A DNA stretch of 64,000 bases from Listeria grandensis FSL F6-0971 (GCF_000525835.1 NZ_AODD01000005.1:62001-126000); one strand, 5' to 3'; positions 41,040 to 50,778 are shown, counted from the stretch's first letter. The notes: a model not told the origin generated them from the sequence alone. Translations and numbers: made by a program.

Positions 41040-42368
41040 GTGACATATTTAGAGACGAAATTACCAGAAGTAAAAGTATTCAAAGATCCTGTGCATCGAT
41101 ATGTACATGTCTCGGATCAAATTATTTGGGATTTAATTGCAACAAAAGAATTTCAACGTTTGCGCCGAATTCATCAACTCGGAACCACATCACTTACTTT
41201 TCATGGGGCAGAGCATAGTCGATTCAATCATTCGTTAGGTGTGTATGAAATAACGCGTCATATTGTAGAAGGCACGTTTGCGCAGGAGATTCAATGGGAT
41301 AATGAGGAGCGCCTCGTTGCTCTATGTGCGGCGTTGCTTCATGACCTAGGACATGGACCGTTCTCACATGCGTTTGAGAAGGTATTTAGTACGGATCACG
41401 AGCACTATACGATGGCGATTATAACGGGGAATACAGAGGTACGAGCAGTATTAGAACGCGCCGGAACCTTATTTCCGGAAAAAGTGGCGGCAGTCATTAA
41501 TAAAACGTACCAGAACCAGACGCTCGTGAAGTTGATTTCGAGCCAGATTGATGCGGATCGTATGGACTATTTATTACGAGATGCATACTATACAGGTGTG
41601 AGCTATGGGAATTTTGATATGGAGCGGATTATGCGTGTATTGCGACCGAGTCCAGACGGTAATGGTGTTATTGTTAAGTCTTCGGGAATGCATGCAGTGG
41701 AGGATTATATTGTAAGCAGATATCAGATGTACCAGCAAGTGTATTTTCATCCGGTCAGCAGGAGTGCGGAGGTGCTTTTGTGGAAAATATTAGATCGTGC
41801 ACGGAATTTGCATGAGAGAGGCTATCATTTCGCACAGGCGCCGGTGCAATTATTGCCATTTTTAGATCAAGATGTTTCATTAGATGAGTATATTACGTTG
41901 GATGACACGGTATTGATGTATTTCTTTTCGGTTTGGCAGTACGAAGAAGATGCTATTTTAAGTGATTTATGTAGTCGTTTTTTGAATCGGAGGTTATTGC
42001 AGTACATTAATTATGATTCGAAAGTGGATGCCGAGCTTTATTTGAAGTTGAAGGGATTATTGGAGAAGGCGGATATTGATCCAGAGTATTATTTAGTTAT
42101 TGATTCAACATCGGATTTACCGTACGATTTGTATGAGCTGGGAGACGTTGCTGGGAGGTCGCCTATTCAATTATTGATGCCTAATGGGGAATTGCATGAA
42201 TTATCAACGGAGTCGCCTATAGTGGAAGCTATTGCTGGTAAACGACGTGTGGATGTGAAGCTTTATTATCCGTTAGATTTCATTGAGAGTGGTCGGATTA
42301 GTGCTCCGATTGCAGAGGAGATTATTAGCCTGATACATGCCCATTCACTGAAAGAATATAAAAAATAG
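41040..42368 (+). CDS. HD-domain phosphohydrolase (YwfO-like)
   Basis: 442-residue protein with an N-terminal HD domain: HSRFNHSLGVYEITRHIVE and HDLGHGPFSHAFE provide the metal-binding His and Asp. It resembles YwfO and dNTP triphosphohydrolase-like proteins; the physiological substrate is unknown to me. The C-terminal part is helical with an acidic stretch. GTG 41040 is used with GAGAGGG about 10 bases upstream. Confidence 0.85.
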   Translation: MTYLETKLPEVKVFKDPVHRYVHVSDQIIWDLIATKEFQRLRRIHQLGTTSLTFHGAEHSRFNHSLGVYEITRHIVEGTFAQEIQWDNEERLVALCAALLHDLGHGPFSHAFEKVFSTDHEHYTMAIITGNTEVRAVLERAGTLFPEKVAAVINKTYQNQTLVKLISSQIDADRMDYLLRDAYYTGVSYGNFDMERIMRVLRPSPDGNGVIVKSSGMHAVEDYIVSRYQMYQQVYFHPVSRSAEVLLWKILDRARNLHERGYHFAQAPVQLLPFLDQDVSLDEYITLDDTVLMYFFSVWQYEEDAILSDLCSRFLNRRLLQYINYDSKVDAELYLKLKGLLEKADIDPEYYLVIDSTSDLPYDLYELGDVAGRSPIQLLMPNGELHELSTESPIVEAIAGKRRVDVKLYYPLDFIESGRISAPIAEEIISLIHAHSLKEYKK

Positions 42369-42370
42369 GA

Positions 42371-42419
42371 AAAGCACCGTGATTCCAGCTCGTGAATGGG
42401 CTGAAAAGCATAGTGCTTC
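42371..42419. terminator. Imperfect hairpin between convergent genes
   Basis: AAGCACCGTGATTCCAGC pairs imperfectly with the arm ending GTGCTT; a T-run exists mainly on the minus-strand side, serving the tautomerase gene. Confidence 0.5.
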
Positions 42420-42431
42420 TGGATAGAACGG

Positions 42432-42617
42432 TTACATGTCAGATTTTCGAACGCCGGCTACACCATAATCTGTTTTTTTCATTTCTTCTAGGATGACATG
42501 AATATTTTCTTTTGGTGCACCGAGATTTTTAGAAACAGCGTCTGTTACATCCTTTATAACAGCCTTCTTTTGGTCATCGGTGCGACCTTCTAGAAATTTT
42601 ATTGTGACGAATGGCAT
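42432..42617 (-). CDS. 4-oxalocrotonate tautomerase family enzyme
   Basis: 61-residue tautomerase. The catalytic base is Pro1, exposed after Met removal, so the start must be ATG 42617 giving M-PFVTIKFLEGRT, not the ATG nine bases upstream. AGGAGTG ends 6 bases before it, supporting the choice. The family forms hexamers and isomerises enol/keto acids; the natural substrate is unknown. Confidence 0.88.
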   Translation of the reverse strand: MPFVTIKFLEGRTDDQKKAVIKDVTDAVSKNLGAPKENIHVILEEMKKTDYGVAGVRKSDM

Positions 42618-42701
42618 GAAATTCACTCCTAAGTATTGATTTAATGAGTATAGTATAACATAATTAAGACTAGGAGATTACAGTTTAGAAGGAGATTACG
42701 A

Positions 42702-43355
42702 ATGGAGAATTTTTTGGCCTATTCATTGCAGGATTTACCTTATGTAATAGTGACATTGCTGATTGCCTTTACGATACATGAGCTTGCACATGCGTGGGTT
42801 GCATTGTTATTTGGAGACGATACGGCAAAGAATGAAGGAAGGATCACGTTCAATCCATTGAAGCATATCGATCCGATTGGCTTTATTTTCGTTATTATTG
42901 CAGGATTCGGTTGGGCGAAACCGACACCGGTAAATACGTATAAGATGAAACATCGACGTGTAGGTAGTGTAGTGGTGAGCTTAGCTGGACCGGTTAGTAA
43001 TTTGTTACTGGCGTTTGTTGGGATGGGTTTTTATTTCTTATTCTTGCAAATGGATATAGGGTATTCGCAAATTATATTACATTTTTTAAATTTGTTTGTA
43101 TCGCTGAATTTGATTTTATTTATATTTAATTTGTTGCCGTTGCCGCCGCTGGATGGTTATCAGATTCTATCGGAGTTTTTACCATTGAAATGGCGATTGA
43201 AAGTACAAGCCTATGAGAATTATGCATTGCTGTTCTTTTTGATTCTAGTTATTACGCCGCTGTCGAGGTACACGATATCTCCTATTTTTAATACATTGAT
43301 TCCATGGATAACGAGTGAGATGGCAGGCTTTTATTATTATATTTTTCAGATCTGA
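42702..43355 (+). CDS. M50 site-2-type metalloprotease
   Basis: 217-residue membrane protease with about six helices. HELAH in helix 1 supplies zinc ligands and the catalytic Glu; NLLPLPPLDG contains the third ligand Asp. This is the short YwhC-like class without PDZ domain. AGAAGGAG precedes ATG 42702. Substrates unknown, presumably membrane-bound peptides or anti-sigma factors. Confidence 0.88.
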   Translation: MENFLAYSLQDLPYVIVTLLIAFTIHELAHAWVALLFGDDTAKNEGRITFNPLKHIDPIGFIFVIIAGFGWAKPTPVNTYKMKHRRVGSVVVSLAGPVSNLLLAFVGMGFYFLFLQMDIGYSQIILHFLNLFVSLNLILFIFNLLPLPPLDGYQILSEFLPLKWRLKVQAYENYALLFFLILVITPLSRYTISPIFNTLIPWITSEMAGFYYYIFQI

Positions 43356-43423
43356 GGTTGCATTTTAGCCAGTTTTTAACTATAATGTAGTGCATTCTAA
43401 ATTATATGGGGGGACTTTAAAGC

Positions 43424-43873
43424 GTGAGTAATAAAGAAAAAACACCTGTGCAGTTGCGTTTAAGGACGATTTCTAAACAGGAAATGGAAGAAGAATGTAC
43501 GGAAATGGCTGCGTCGGGCGTGTTTTATTTAGACCACACAACGGGAAGTCGTTACCTTCATTATGAAGAAGAACAAGAGGCAGGCGTAATTAGAACGGTT
43601 TTGAAAATCACAGATCAAGAGGTTTTACTGATGCGAAGTGGCGCAGTCAATATGCGTATGCATTTCTTCAGAGAGCGTAAGCGGAGCACGATTAGTGTGG
43701 ATTACGGCGCTGGTAAGTTGATGATGGAATCGGAGCTTTTAAATATAGAGGAAGCCTATGTACAGGATGAGGTTTTTTCTGGAAAGATAGAGTTTCAGTA
43801 TGAGTTGTTAGACAGAGGTGTGAACATTGGACTTTTCGATGTCTCGATGATTTTAGAGGAGGATAAGGAATGA
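43424..43873 (+). CDS. DUF1934 protein (YwiB-like)
   Basis: 149-residue lipocalin-like beta-barrel protein of DUF1934. It carries the [16 protein letters not shown] and [12 protein letters not shown] segments. It always lies before argS in Bacillus and Listeria; here its stop overlaps the argS start (ATGA). GTG 43424 follows GGGGGGA. Function unknown. Confidence 0.85.
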   Translation: MSNKEKTPVQLRLRTISKQEMEEECTEMAASGVFYLDHTTGSRYLHYEEEQEAGVIRTVLKITDQEVLLMRSGAVNMRMHFFRERKRSTISVDYGAGKLMMESELLNIEEAYVQDEVFSGKIEFQYELLDRGVNIGLFDVSMILEEDKE

Positions 43874-45540
43874 ATGTTAGTCAAAAAAGTCAACAAGATT
43901 TGATTGCAATTATTAATGATGCAGTTGTAAAGAGCTTGAAGTTAGAGAAGGCGGAAGTGCCAGCGATTTTACTGGAAGTTCCAAAGGATAAGCAACATGG
44001 GGACTATTCTACTAATATCGCTATGCAGTTGGCGCGTGTGGCCAAAAAAGCACCGAGAGCGATTGCTGAAACGATTGTGGTAGCTATCGGAGACGGACAT
44101 TCCTTGATCAATAAAATTGAGATTGCTGGACCAGGTTTTATTAACTTTTACTTAGATAATGCGTATTTGACGGCATTAGTGCCTGTTATTATGGACGCAG
44201 ATGATACTTATGGTTCGAGTGATACAGGAAAGGGAAAGAAATTCCAGATTGAGTTTGTATCGGCGAATCCAACTGGGGACTTGCATTTAGGACATGCACG
44301 TGGTGCTGCGATCGGTGATTCGTTAGCGAACATTTTAACAATGGCGGGTTATAGCGTATCGCGTGAGTATTATATCAATGACGCTGGGAATCAGATTAAT
44401 AATTTGATTTTGTCGACGGAAGCGCGTTATTTTGAAGCGCTAGATATCGATGCGACGTTTCCTGAGGATGGGTACCGAGGTGCGGATATTATTAATCTAG
44501 GTAAACAGTTGGCGGATAAGTATGGCGATAAGTATGTCCATGAGGACGTTGATGTAAGGCGTAGTGTATTTCGGACAGAGGCGCTTGCTTTTGAAACGGC
44601 AAAATTGCGTGATGACTTGGCGGAGTTCCGCGTGCATTTCGATAGCTGGTTCTCTGAGACGACGCTTTATGAGAATGATAAGATTATGCCGGCATTGGCG
44701 AAGCTTCGTGCGAATGGTTATATTTTTGAAGAGGAAGGTGCGACTTGGCTTCGGACAACGGAATTTGGCGATGACAAGGATCGTGTTTTAATCAAATCTG
44801 ATGGTAGTTATACGTACTTCCTACCGGATATTGCTTACCATTTGGATAAGCTAGAGCGGGGATTTGATGTATTGATTGATGTTTGGGGAGCTGATCATCA
44901 TGGGTACATTCCTCGGATGCGTGCGGCGATTGAGAGCCTTGGGTATAGCCCGGATCATCTCGAGGTTGAAATCATTCAACTGGTTCATCTTTATGAGGAC
45001 GGGAAACAGGTCAAAATGAGTAAACGTACTGGGAAATCAGTGACAATGCGTGATTTGATCGAAGAAGTTGGGTTGGATGCCACGCGTTATTTCTTTGCAA
45101 TGAGAAGCTCGGATACGCATATGAATTTTGATATGGGGCTTGCGAAGTCGACATCAACGGAAAACCCAGTGTATTATGTGCAATATGCGCATGCGCGGAT
45201 TTCAAGTATTCTACGTTCAGGCGTGGAGCAGGGCTTTGCTTTGAGTAAGGATGCGAATGTGGCGTTGCTGAATTCAGAAGTGGATTTTGACTTATTGAAA
45301 GTACTAGGAGAGTTTCCGGACGTTGTTGCAGAATCGGCAGAAAAGAGAATTCCGCATCGGATTGTTCGTTATTTGAACGATTTGGCATCGGCGTTTCACC
45401 GTTTCTATAATGCTAATAAAGTATTGGATCCGGAGAATAAAGAGGTATCGGAAGCGCGATTGGCATTGATTAAAGCGACCCAGATTACGCTTCGTAATGG
45501 CCTTACACTACTCGGCGTTTCTGCACCTGAAAAAATGTAG
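43870..45540 (+). CDS. argS: Arginyl-tRNA synthetase
   Basis: 556-residue class I aminoacyl-tRNA synthetase charging tRNA-Arg. The HIGH-type motif is HLGHARGA and the KMSKS-type motif is KMSKRTG. The N-terminal additional domain (1-90) and the anticodon-binding C-terminus ending [10 protein letters not shown] are complete. Co-translated with the DUF1934 gene, frequent in Firmicutes. Essential. Confidence 0.97.
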   Translation: MNVSQKSQQDLIAIINDAVVKSLKLEKAEVPAILLEVPKDKQHGDYSTNIAMQLARVAKKAPRAIAETIVVAIGDGHSLINKIEIAGPGFINFYLDNAYLTALVPVIMDADDTYGSSDTGKGKKFQIEFVSANPTGDLHLGHARGAAIGDSLANILTMAGYSVSREYYINDAGNQINNLILSTEARYFEALDIDATFPEDGYRGADIINLGKQLADKYGDKYVHEDVDVRRSVFRTEALAFETAKLRDDLAEFRVHFDSWFSETTLYENDKIMPALAKLRANGYIFEEEGATWLRTTEFGDDKDRVLIKSDGSYTYFLPDIAYHLDKLERGFDVLIDVWGADHHGYIPRMRAAIESLGYSPDHLEVEIIQLVHLYEDGKQVKMSKRTGKSVTMRDLIEEVGLDATRYFFAMRSSDTHMNFDMGLAKSTSTENPVYYVQYAHARISSILRSGVEQGFALSKDANVALLNSEVDFDLLKVLGEFPDVVAESAEKRIPHRIVRYLNDLASAFHRFYNANKVLDPENKEVSEARLALIKATQITLRNGLTLLGVSAPEKM

Positions 45541-45607
45541 GTGGAGACACGTGTGTTTCGCACAATAGATAATTAGTAGAAAAATTTAGATCGGGGTTTT
45601 GCGAATT

Positions 45608-45757
45608 ATGCGATATATAATTTTCATATGTATTATTTTTCTACTACTTGTTGTTGCGACAGCGATGCTATATAGTATGCAATTAGGTTCTATCCCGATA
45701 CTATTGCTTGCGATACTGCTTTTTTATATTGGATATTGTGTTATTAAGAAGTTATAA
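45608..45757 (+). CDS. 49-residue membrane protein
   Basis: Almost wholly hydrophobic ORF, with two predicted helices (YIIFICIIFLLLVVATAML and PILLLAILLFYIGYCV) and a KKL end. Only a weak GGGG element lies upstream of ATG 45608. It lies between argS and rpoE. Possibly a small integral membrane protein; unknown role. Confidence 0.45.
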   Translation: MRYIIFICIIFLLLVVATAMLYSMQLGSIPILLLAILLFYIGYCVIKKL

Positions 45758-45891
45758 ACAGGTGGCTTGTATTCAGATTATGAAAGAGTATGTTATAATT
45801 TTATTGTGTTCGACGTCATTTACATGTAGAATAGATAGAGTCAGAAAAAATGCAGGAAATAATTTTTTATTATAGAAGGGGCGTGCCAGCT

Positions 45892-46422
45892 TTGGATTTG
45901 AGCCAATTGACAAAAGAAGAACGTGAAGAGTTATCTTTGATTGAAGTGGCGCACTATGTTCTTGAAACGAGAAGAGAAGTAATGCCATTCCAAACGATTG
46001 TGGATGAAATTACGAAGTTTCTTGATTTAAGTGAAGGCGAAGTAAGAGAGAGACTTGTTCAATTTTATACAGATATGAATATTGAGGGGAATTTTATTTC
46101 TCTTGGTAATAATACTTGGGGACTGCGTGCATGGTATCCTATTGATGCGATTGATGAAGAAGTTCAAACGCAAACGAAGCCGAAGAAGAAACGTAAATCA
46201 GATGACGATGATGACGACGATGAAGATATTCTAGATGATGATATCGATTATGAAGAAGACGATGTGGTAGAAGAACTTGGTGAAGAGGAAGTAATTCTAA
46301 CAGATGGTCTCGTTAGTGATGACGACGATCCAACAGAAGATCATTTACCTGACGGGATTGAAGGCGATTTGACGACTGTCATTGAAGATGATGATGAGTT
46401 TGAGGATGAATTCGAGAAGTAA
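45892..46422 (+). CDS. rpoE: RNA polymerase delta subunit
   Basis: 176-residue delta factor. The N-terminal HARE-HTH domain (about 1-90) includes LSLIEVAHYVL and LVQFYTDMNIEGNFISLG. The C-terminal half is extremely acidic with runs of Asp and Glu, as in all delta subunits. Delta helps RNA polymerase recycling and specificity. I chose TTG 45892, which gives MDLSQLTKEE and matches the known listerial N-terminus by memory; AAGGGG ends 10 bases upstream, while GTG 45883 is too close. Confidence 0.93.
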   Translation: MDLSQLTKEEREELSLIEVAHYVLETRREVMPFQTIVDEITKFLDLSEGEVRERLVQFYTDMNIEGNFISLGNNTWGLRAWYPIDAIDEEVQTQTKPKKKRKSDDDDDDDEDILDDDIDYEEDDVVEELGEEEVILTDGLVSDDDDPTEDHLPDGIEGDLTTVIEDDDEFEDEFEK

Positions 46423-46431
46423 AAAATGGAT

Positions 46432-46463
46432 ACCTGCTTCGAAACAATGAGGCAGGTTTTTCT
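46432..46463 (+). terminator. Terminator after rpoE
   Basis: ACCTGC stem with GCAGGT, extended by TTC/GA, followed by TTTTTCTG. Confidence 0.75.
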
Positions 46464-46522
46464 GTGAAAATATTTTTATTCCCTACTTGCAATGCTTGGG
46501 GACGGTTTCATGAAATAAAGGG

Positions 46523-46638
46523 TTGACTTATTTGCGCTATCTATGTAATATTTTATTTGGGCTCCTTTTTATAAGGACGGATATAAATATTGCGCTCCCT
46601 TACTTAGAAATGATGAGTAAGTGGGGCGTTTTCTTTTT
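46523..46638 (+). promoter_or_regulatory. pyrG promoter and CTP-sensing attenuator leader
   Basis: TTGACT (46523-46528), 17 bases, TAATAT (46546-46551), then the start sequence GGGCTCC at 46559-46565. A terminator at 46593-46638 has the 5' arm CGCTCCCTTACT, 3' arm AGTAAGTGGGGCG and a T-rich tail. In B. subtilis, low CTP causes slippage that adds G at the GGGC start; the poly-G tail pairs with the CUCCC arm and prevents termination. All required elements are present here. Confidence 0.9.
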
Positions 46639-46789
46639 GTGTTATGAGGGTTATGACGCACAAAAGTATGAGCCAAGGGCATGAATGAGCTATTGGCGAT
46701 TTTCTTTTTTTAGCAATGAAAGTTTGCAAGTAAAGGTTCTCCACCCCGAAATAATTTTCGATAAGGCGAAAGGAGTAGATTTTAGAACA

Positions 46790-48385
46790 ATGACAAAGTA
46801 TATTTTTGTGACAGGTGGCGTCGTTTCGTCGATTGGTAAAGGGATTACGGCTGCTTCACTTGGTAGACTACTTAAAAACCGAGGACTTAGTGTAACGATT
46901 CAAAAATTTGATCCTTATATTAACGTCGATCCTGGGACGATGAGCCCGTATCAACATGGAGAGGTTTTTGTAACGGATGATGGTGCAGAAACTGACTTGG
47001 ATTTAGGTCATTATGAGCGTTTTATCGATATTAATTTGAACAAGTACAGCAATGTAACGACGGGGAAAGTGTATTCCGAGGTTATTAAGAAAGAGCGTCG
47101 CGGTGATTACCTTGGTGGGACAGTGCAAGTTATTCCGCATATTACGAATGAACTGAAAGATCGTGTTTTTCGTGCTGCTCGTATGACGGATTCGGATATA
47201 ATTATTACGGAAATCGGTGGAACGGTTGGTGATATTGAATCCTTGCCATTTATCGAAGCGATTCGCCAAATTAAGAGCGATGTTGGTGCTGAAAACGTGC
47301 TTTACATTCATACGACATTAATTCCTTACATCAAGGCTGCCGGAGAAATGAAAACGAAACCGACGCAACACAGTGTGAAGGAATTACGTAGTTACGGGAT
47401 TCAGCCTAATATCATTGTTGTTCGTACGGAGCAACCAGTTTCTCAAGAGATGAAAGAGAAAATCGCGCTATTTTGTGATGTGAAGGCTTCGGAAGTAATC
47501 GAGGCGCGTGACGAGGAAACGTTATACAATGTGCCACTTTCTTTACAAGCGCAAAAAATGGATCAGATTGTATTGGATCATCTGCAGTTGGAAGCACCAG
47601 TTGCTGACATGTCTGAGTGGGAAGAACTTGTGCATAAAGTGAAGAATTTGACAAAAAAAGTTCGTATCGCGTTGGTTGGTAAATACGTTGCCTTGCCAGA
47701 TGCGTATCTGTCTGTAGCGGAAGCGTTGCGTCATGCGGGTTACGCGAACGATGCTGAGCTACAAATTGACTGGGTTGATTCTGAAGAAATTACACCTGAG
47801 AATGTCCAAGAAAAAATTGGTCATGCGGATGGTATTCTAGTTCCTGGTGGTTTCGGGGACCGTGGTATCGAAGGCAAAATTACCGCGATTAAATTTGCAC
47901 GTGAAAATAAAGTGCCATATTTCGGTATTTGTTTAGGCATGCAGTTGGCGACGATCGAATATGCGCGCAATGTGATGGGCTTGGAAGGTGCGAATTCTGC
48001 GGAAATCGATCCGAAAACACCACATGCGATTATTGATTTATTGCCAGAGCAAAAACATGTGGAAGATATGGGCGGAACATTGCGTCTAGGTCTTTATCCA
48101 GCACGAATTAAAGAAGGTACAAGAACGGCGGAAGCGTATGGGATGACATTGGTTGAAGAGCGCCACCGCCACCGTTATGAGTTTAACAATGAGTACCGCG
48201 AGCAGTTAGAAAATGCGGGGATGACAGTATCGGCAACGAGTCCTGATGGTCGTCTTGTCGAGGTCGTGGAGATTACGGATCATCCGTGGTTTGTGGCATG
48301 TCAATATCATCCAGAGTTTATTTCACGCCCGACTCGCCCGCAACGTCTATTCCATGATTTTATTGCGGCATCTTTGAAGGAATAA
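46790..48385 (+). CDS. pyrG: CTP synthase
   Basis: 531-residue enzyme making CTP from UTP with glutamine. The synthetase domain begins [18 protein letters not shown] with the P-loop. The class I glutamine amidotransferase has Cys in [11 protein letters not shown] and the His-Glu pair in CQYHPEF near the end. The ORF is open further upstream to 46685, but that part overlaps the leader and its start lacks support; AGGAG is about 14 bases before ATG 46790. Regulated by the attenuator upstream. Confidence 0.96.
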   Translation: MTKYIFVTGGVVSSIGKGITAASLGRLLKNRGLSVTIQKFDPYINVDPGTMSPYQHGEVFVTDDGAETDLDLGHYERFIDINLNKYSNVTTGKVYSEVIKKERRGDYLGGTVQVIPHITNELKDRVFRAARMTDSDIIITEIGGTVGDIESLPFIEAIRQIKSDVGAENVLYIHTTLIPYIKAAGEMKTKPTQHSVKELRSYGIQPNIIVVRTEQPVSQEMKEKIALFCDVKASEVIEARDEETLYNVPLSLQAQKMDQIVLDHLQLEAPVADMSEWEELVHKVKNLTKKVRIALVGKYVALPDAYLSVAEALRHAGYANDAELQIDWVDSEEITPENVQEKIGHADGILVPGGFGDRGIEGKITAIKFARENKVPYFGICLGMQLATIEYARNVMGLEGANSAEIDPKTPHAIIDLLPEQKHVEDMGGTLRLGLYPARIKEGTRTAEAYGMTLVEERHRHRYEFNNEYREQLENAGMTVSATSPDGRLVEVVEITDHPWFVACQYHPEFISRPTRPQRLFHDFIAASLKE

Positions 48386-48393
48386 TTTTTGAA

Positions 48394-48431
48394 GCCGAGT
48401 GATATACGTTATGTGTATGCTCGGTTTTTTT
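48394..48431 (+). terminator. Terminator after pyrG
   Basis: CCGAG...CTCGG closing pairs with an inner ATATAC/GTGTAT stem, followed by seven T. Confidence 0.85.
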
Positions 48432-48434
48432 GTA

Positions 48435-48474
48435 TTGACTTTTATATGCATCTGTTATATTGTTTGTATAACAG
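48435..48474 (+). promoter_or_regulatory. Promoter and operator-like palindrome of the ABC operon
   Basis: TTGACT at 48435-48440 with a possible -10 inside CTGTTATA-N7-TATAACAG (48452-48474), a perfect 8-bp inverted repeat directly upstream of the ribosome site. A repressor bound here would cover the promoter. No regulator gene is adjacent. Confidence 0.6.
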
Positions 48475-48495
48475 TTGAAAGGGAGGATGAACAGG

Positions 48496-48687
48496 ATGTC
48501 AAACACATTAGCATTATTAGCGCCAGTTTTTATTTTATACTTAATATTATTAGTGACGGCTTTGGTGGATTTGATTCGTCACTGGAGTAATCGGCAAAAT
48601 CCGGTTATTTGGTTGCTCGTTATTTTGCTCGTTAGTACAATTGGATCGATTATTTACTTTATTTTTGGTAGGAAGGACTATCGATGA
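48496..48687 (+). CDS. PLDc_N-domain small membrane protein (YxlE-like)
   Basis: 63-residue protein of the PLDc_N family: two membrane helices with HWSNRQNPVIWLLVILLVST between and a GRKDYR end. In B. subtilis YxlE is encoded directly before the ABC transporter YxlFG, the same order as here; there it belongs to the sigma-Y operon. GGGAGG lies about 9 bases before ATG 48496. Its stop overlaps the ATPase start. Confidence 0.8.
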   Translation: MSNTLALLAPVFILYLILLVTALVDLIRHWSNRQNPVIWLLVILLVSTIGSIIYFIFGRKDYR

Positions 48688-49598
48688 TGGAGAAAATATT
48701 GGAGGTCAGGAATTTATCGAAGCGGTTTGATGCGTATCAGGCTGTGAAGGATGTCGGTTTTCAGCTAGTGGCTGGGGAATGTGTGGCTTTGCTTGGACCT
48801 AATGGTGCTGGGAAAACGACGATTTTGAAGATGATTGTAGATATGATCAACCTGGATAATGGGACGATTCAGATTTGTGGCGGAGAGCATACGAAGATGA
48901 AACAGCAAATTGGTTTTTTGCCGCAGTATCCTAATTTTTATGGTTGGATGACGGCGACGGATGCTTTGCAGTTCATGGGAAAACTTTCTGGTATGGATAA
49001 GGTGGCATTGGCTGAGCGAATTCCTGAGGTTTTGGCGCAAGTTGGACTTGAGGCGACTCCGAAACAGAAAATTGCTACTTTTTCAGGTGGCATGAGACAG
49101 CGTTTGGGGATTGCTCAGGCGATTTTGCATCGGCCGGCGTTATTGATTATGGATGAACCGGTTTCCGCGCTGGATCCGATTGGGCGCCGTGAAATTATCG
49201 AGTTGATTCACTCGTTGAAAGGAGAGACGACGCTACTTTTTTCCACGCATATATTGGCGGATGTTGAAGAAGTATGTGAACGTGTTTGCATTATTCGGGA
49301 TGGCGAGATTGTGGCGGATGACCGGATTGTGAGGTTGGTTAAAGCGAATGCTACACCTGTTTTTGTGTTGAGGGGTGGGGCAGACGTGTCGGAGTTCGAG
49401 CGTTTGATTGTAAAAGAGGTGGCAATTAGCCAGGTGGAGCACAAGCATGGCGCATTATATGTATATTATCAGGAGAATGTGGACGCTGCGCGTGAAGCTA
49501 TTTTACGCGTGTTAACGGTGACTGGAATGGCTTGGACGAGTGTGAGTCAGGCCGAGGAGACGCTTGAGGATGTCTTTTTAAGGATGGTGGGTAAATGA
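48684..49598 (+). CDS. ABC transporter ATP-binding protein (YxlF-like)
   Basis: 304-residue ATPase. Walker A GPNGAGKTTIL, signature TFSGGMRQRLGIAQA, Walker B LLIMDEPVSALDP and the H-loop STHILAD are present. The C-terminal 90 residues are the extension found in ABC-2-type exporters such as YxlF and BcrA. It pairs with the permease encoded immediately downstream, whose start overlaps this stop. Substrate unknown; relatives deal with antibiotics or cell-envelope stress. Confidence 0.9.
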   Translation: MMEKILEVRNLSKRFDAYQAVKDVGFQLVAGECVALLGPNGAGKTTILKMIVDMINLDNGTIQICGGEHTKMKQQIGFLPQYPNFYGWMTATDALQFMGKLSGMDKVALAERIPEVLAQVGLEATPKQKIATFSGGMRQRLGIAQAILHRPALLIMDEPVSALDPIGRREIIELIHSLKGETTLLFSTHILADVEEVCERVCIIRDGEIVADDRIVRLVKANATPVFVLRGGADVSEFERLIVKEVAISQVEHKHGALYVYYQENVDAAREAILRVLTVTGMAWTSVSQAEETLEDVFLRMVGK

Positions 49599-50405
49599 AC
49601 AATGTGACGACGCTTTTTTTTGAAAGAGCAGATGGAGCATTGGCGGAGCTTGAAATGGATTTGGTTGCCGATTGTGTTTGCTATTCTTGGGATGATGCAG
49701 CCGTTGATGATGTATTATTTACCTGAAATTATGGGGGCAATGGGCGGTGATGGTAGCGAGCAGGGATCTGCAATTGCTGAGTTGATGGGCAACGTGAACG
49801 CACAACAAGTGATGGCTGGGACGCTTTCTTCGCAGTTTGATCAACTTGGAATTATTATTTTAGTTGTAGCATTGATGGGTGCAATTATTTCTGAAAAAAA
49901 CAACGGGATGTTGGCGTTTATTTTAACAAGACCTGTAAAAGCGTGGCAGTACATTTTAGCAAAATGGTTTTCTCAAGCCTTATTAGTGTTTATTTCGTTA
50001 GGGTTAGGATATTTTGCGGCGTATTATTATGTTTACTTATTGTATGGTGGCATTCAAACAGCGAGTATTTTTGCTGGATTTGGGATTTATCTTGTGTGGG
50101 TTTTGTTTTTAGTCTCGGCGGTGCTTATCCTTGGAATCGTATTTCGGAGTACAGCGGTTGTTGCTATGATAGGAGCTGGTGGCGCGATTATTTTGGAGCT
50201 GGTGAGTGGAGCGTCGGGTTGGGGACAAATTTTTAATCCCGCCTATTTAAGTGCGAATGCGACTAATATGATTGTGACTGGAGATGTGAAGGCTTATTTT
50301 GTAGGCAATTTGTTGATTTCGCTGTTCTTTATTGTCGTGTTGCTTGTGCTATCGATTGTACTGTTGACGAAGAAAAAATTTCATATCGGCAGTTCACATG
50401 AATAA
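49595..50405 (+). CDS. ABC-2 type permease (YxlG-like), frame broken in T8
   Basis: About 269-residue permease with six membrane helices and the large extracellular loop after helix 1 rich in Gly, Ala and Gln. ATG 49595 overlaps the ATPase stop (ATGA). A T8 run at 49614-49621 breaks the frame six codons in; with one T less the N-terminus reads MNNVTTLFLKEQMEHWRSLK, as expected. The continuous frame from a TTG at 49620 lacks a ribosome site. Together with the ATPase and YxlE-like protein it forms an exporter. Confidence 0.82.
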
Positions 50406-50427
50406 GTCGGTAAAGTTTAATGGAAAT

Positions 50428-50573
50428 CTCATGTGATTTTCCTCGCAATGTTAGGTAGTTCATGTAATATAGTAAATGTAAACAAGATAACCTTTACTTT
50501 TCCCCCCTTTTTAGTAATAGGATATCTAAACTCCTTTTTCCCAAGTTGGTTCCCCTGCCAGCTTGGTTTTTTT
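50428..50573 (+). ncRNA. LhrC-like CU-rich small RNA, copy 1 with upstream box
   Basis: CTCATGTGATTTTCCTCG begins at 50428; 37 bases later is TAATAT (50465-50470). The transcript should begin about 50477 and end at a terminator with stem CCAAG...CTTGG and seven T (50541-50573), about 97 nt. It has three C-rich patches: C6 at 50502-50507, CTCCTTTTTCCC at 50531-50542, and TTCCCC in the terminator loop. This is the plan of Listeria LhrC RNAs, which bind ribosome sites with UCCC motifs. No ORF of note. Sequence identity to LhrC could not be checked. Confidence 0.65.
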
Positions 50574-50620
50574 GTGCGAAACAGGATTTATAAACGATAA
50601 AATCTATTTTTCATGAATTT

Positions 50621-50778
50621 CTCATCTGATTCTCGATTGGTTATCATGTGCGACCTGTATTATAGAAAATGTAAAGAGGATAGCAATTACTTTTTCCCCC
50701 TTTTTAGTAGTTGTTCATCCGATAAAACTCCCTTTTTGATCATCGCGGTTTCCCCCTTTTTTCCGCGGTGGTTTTTTT
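50621..50778 (+). ncRNA. LhrC-like CU-rich small RNA, copy 2 with upstream box
   Basis: CTCATCTGATTCTCG begins at 50621; TATTAT lies at 50658-50663, again exactly 37 bases after the box start. The predicted transcript runs about 50670-50778 (some 109 nt). Its C-rich patches are C5 at 50696-50700, CTCCCTTTTT at 50728-50737, and TTTCCCCCTTTTTT in the loop of the terminator stem CATCGCGG/CCGCGGTG. It is offset 193-194 bases from copy 1 for box, -10 and first C-patch alike, showing tandem duplication. Confidence 0.65.

Noticed and set aside
48399-48590. 63-codon frame after pyrG
   Set aside because: Overlaps the pyrG terminator and the promoter palindrome, and is out of frame with the well-supported YxlE-like gene.
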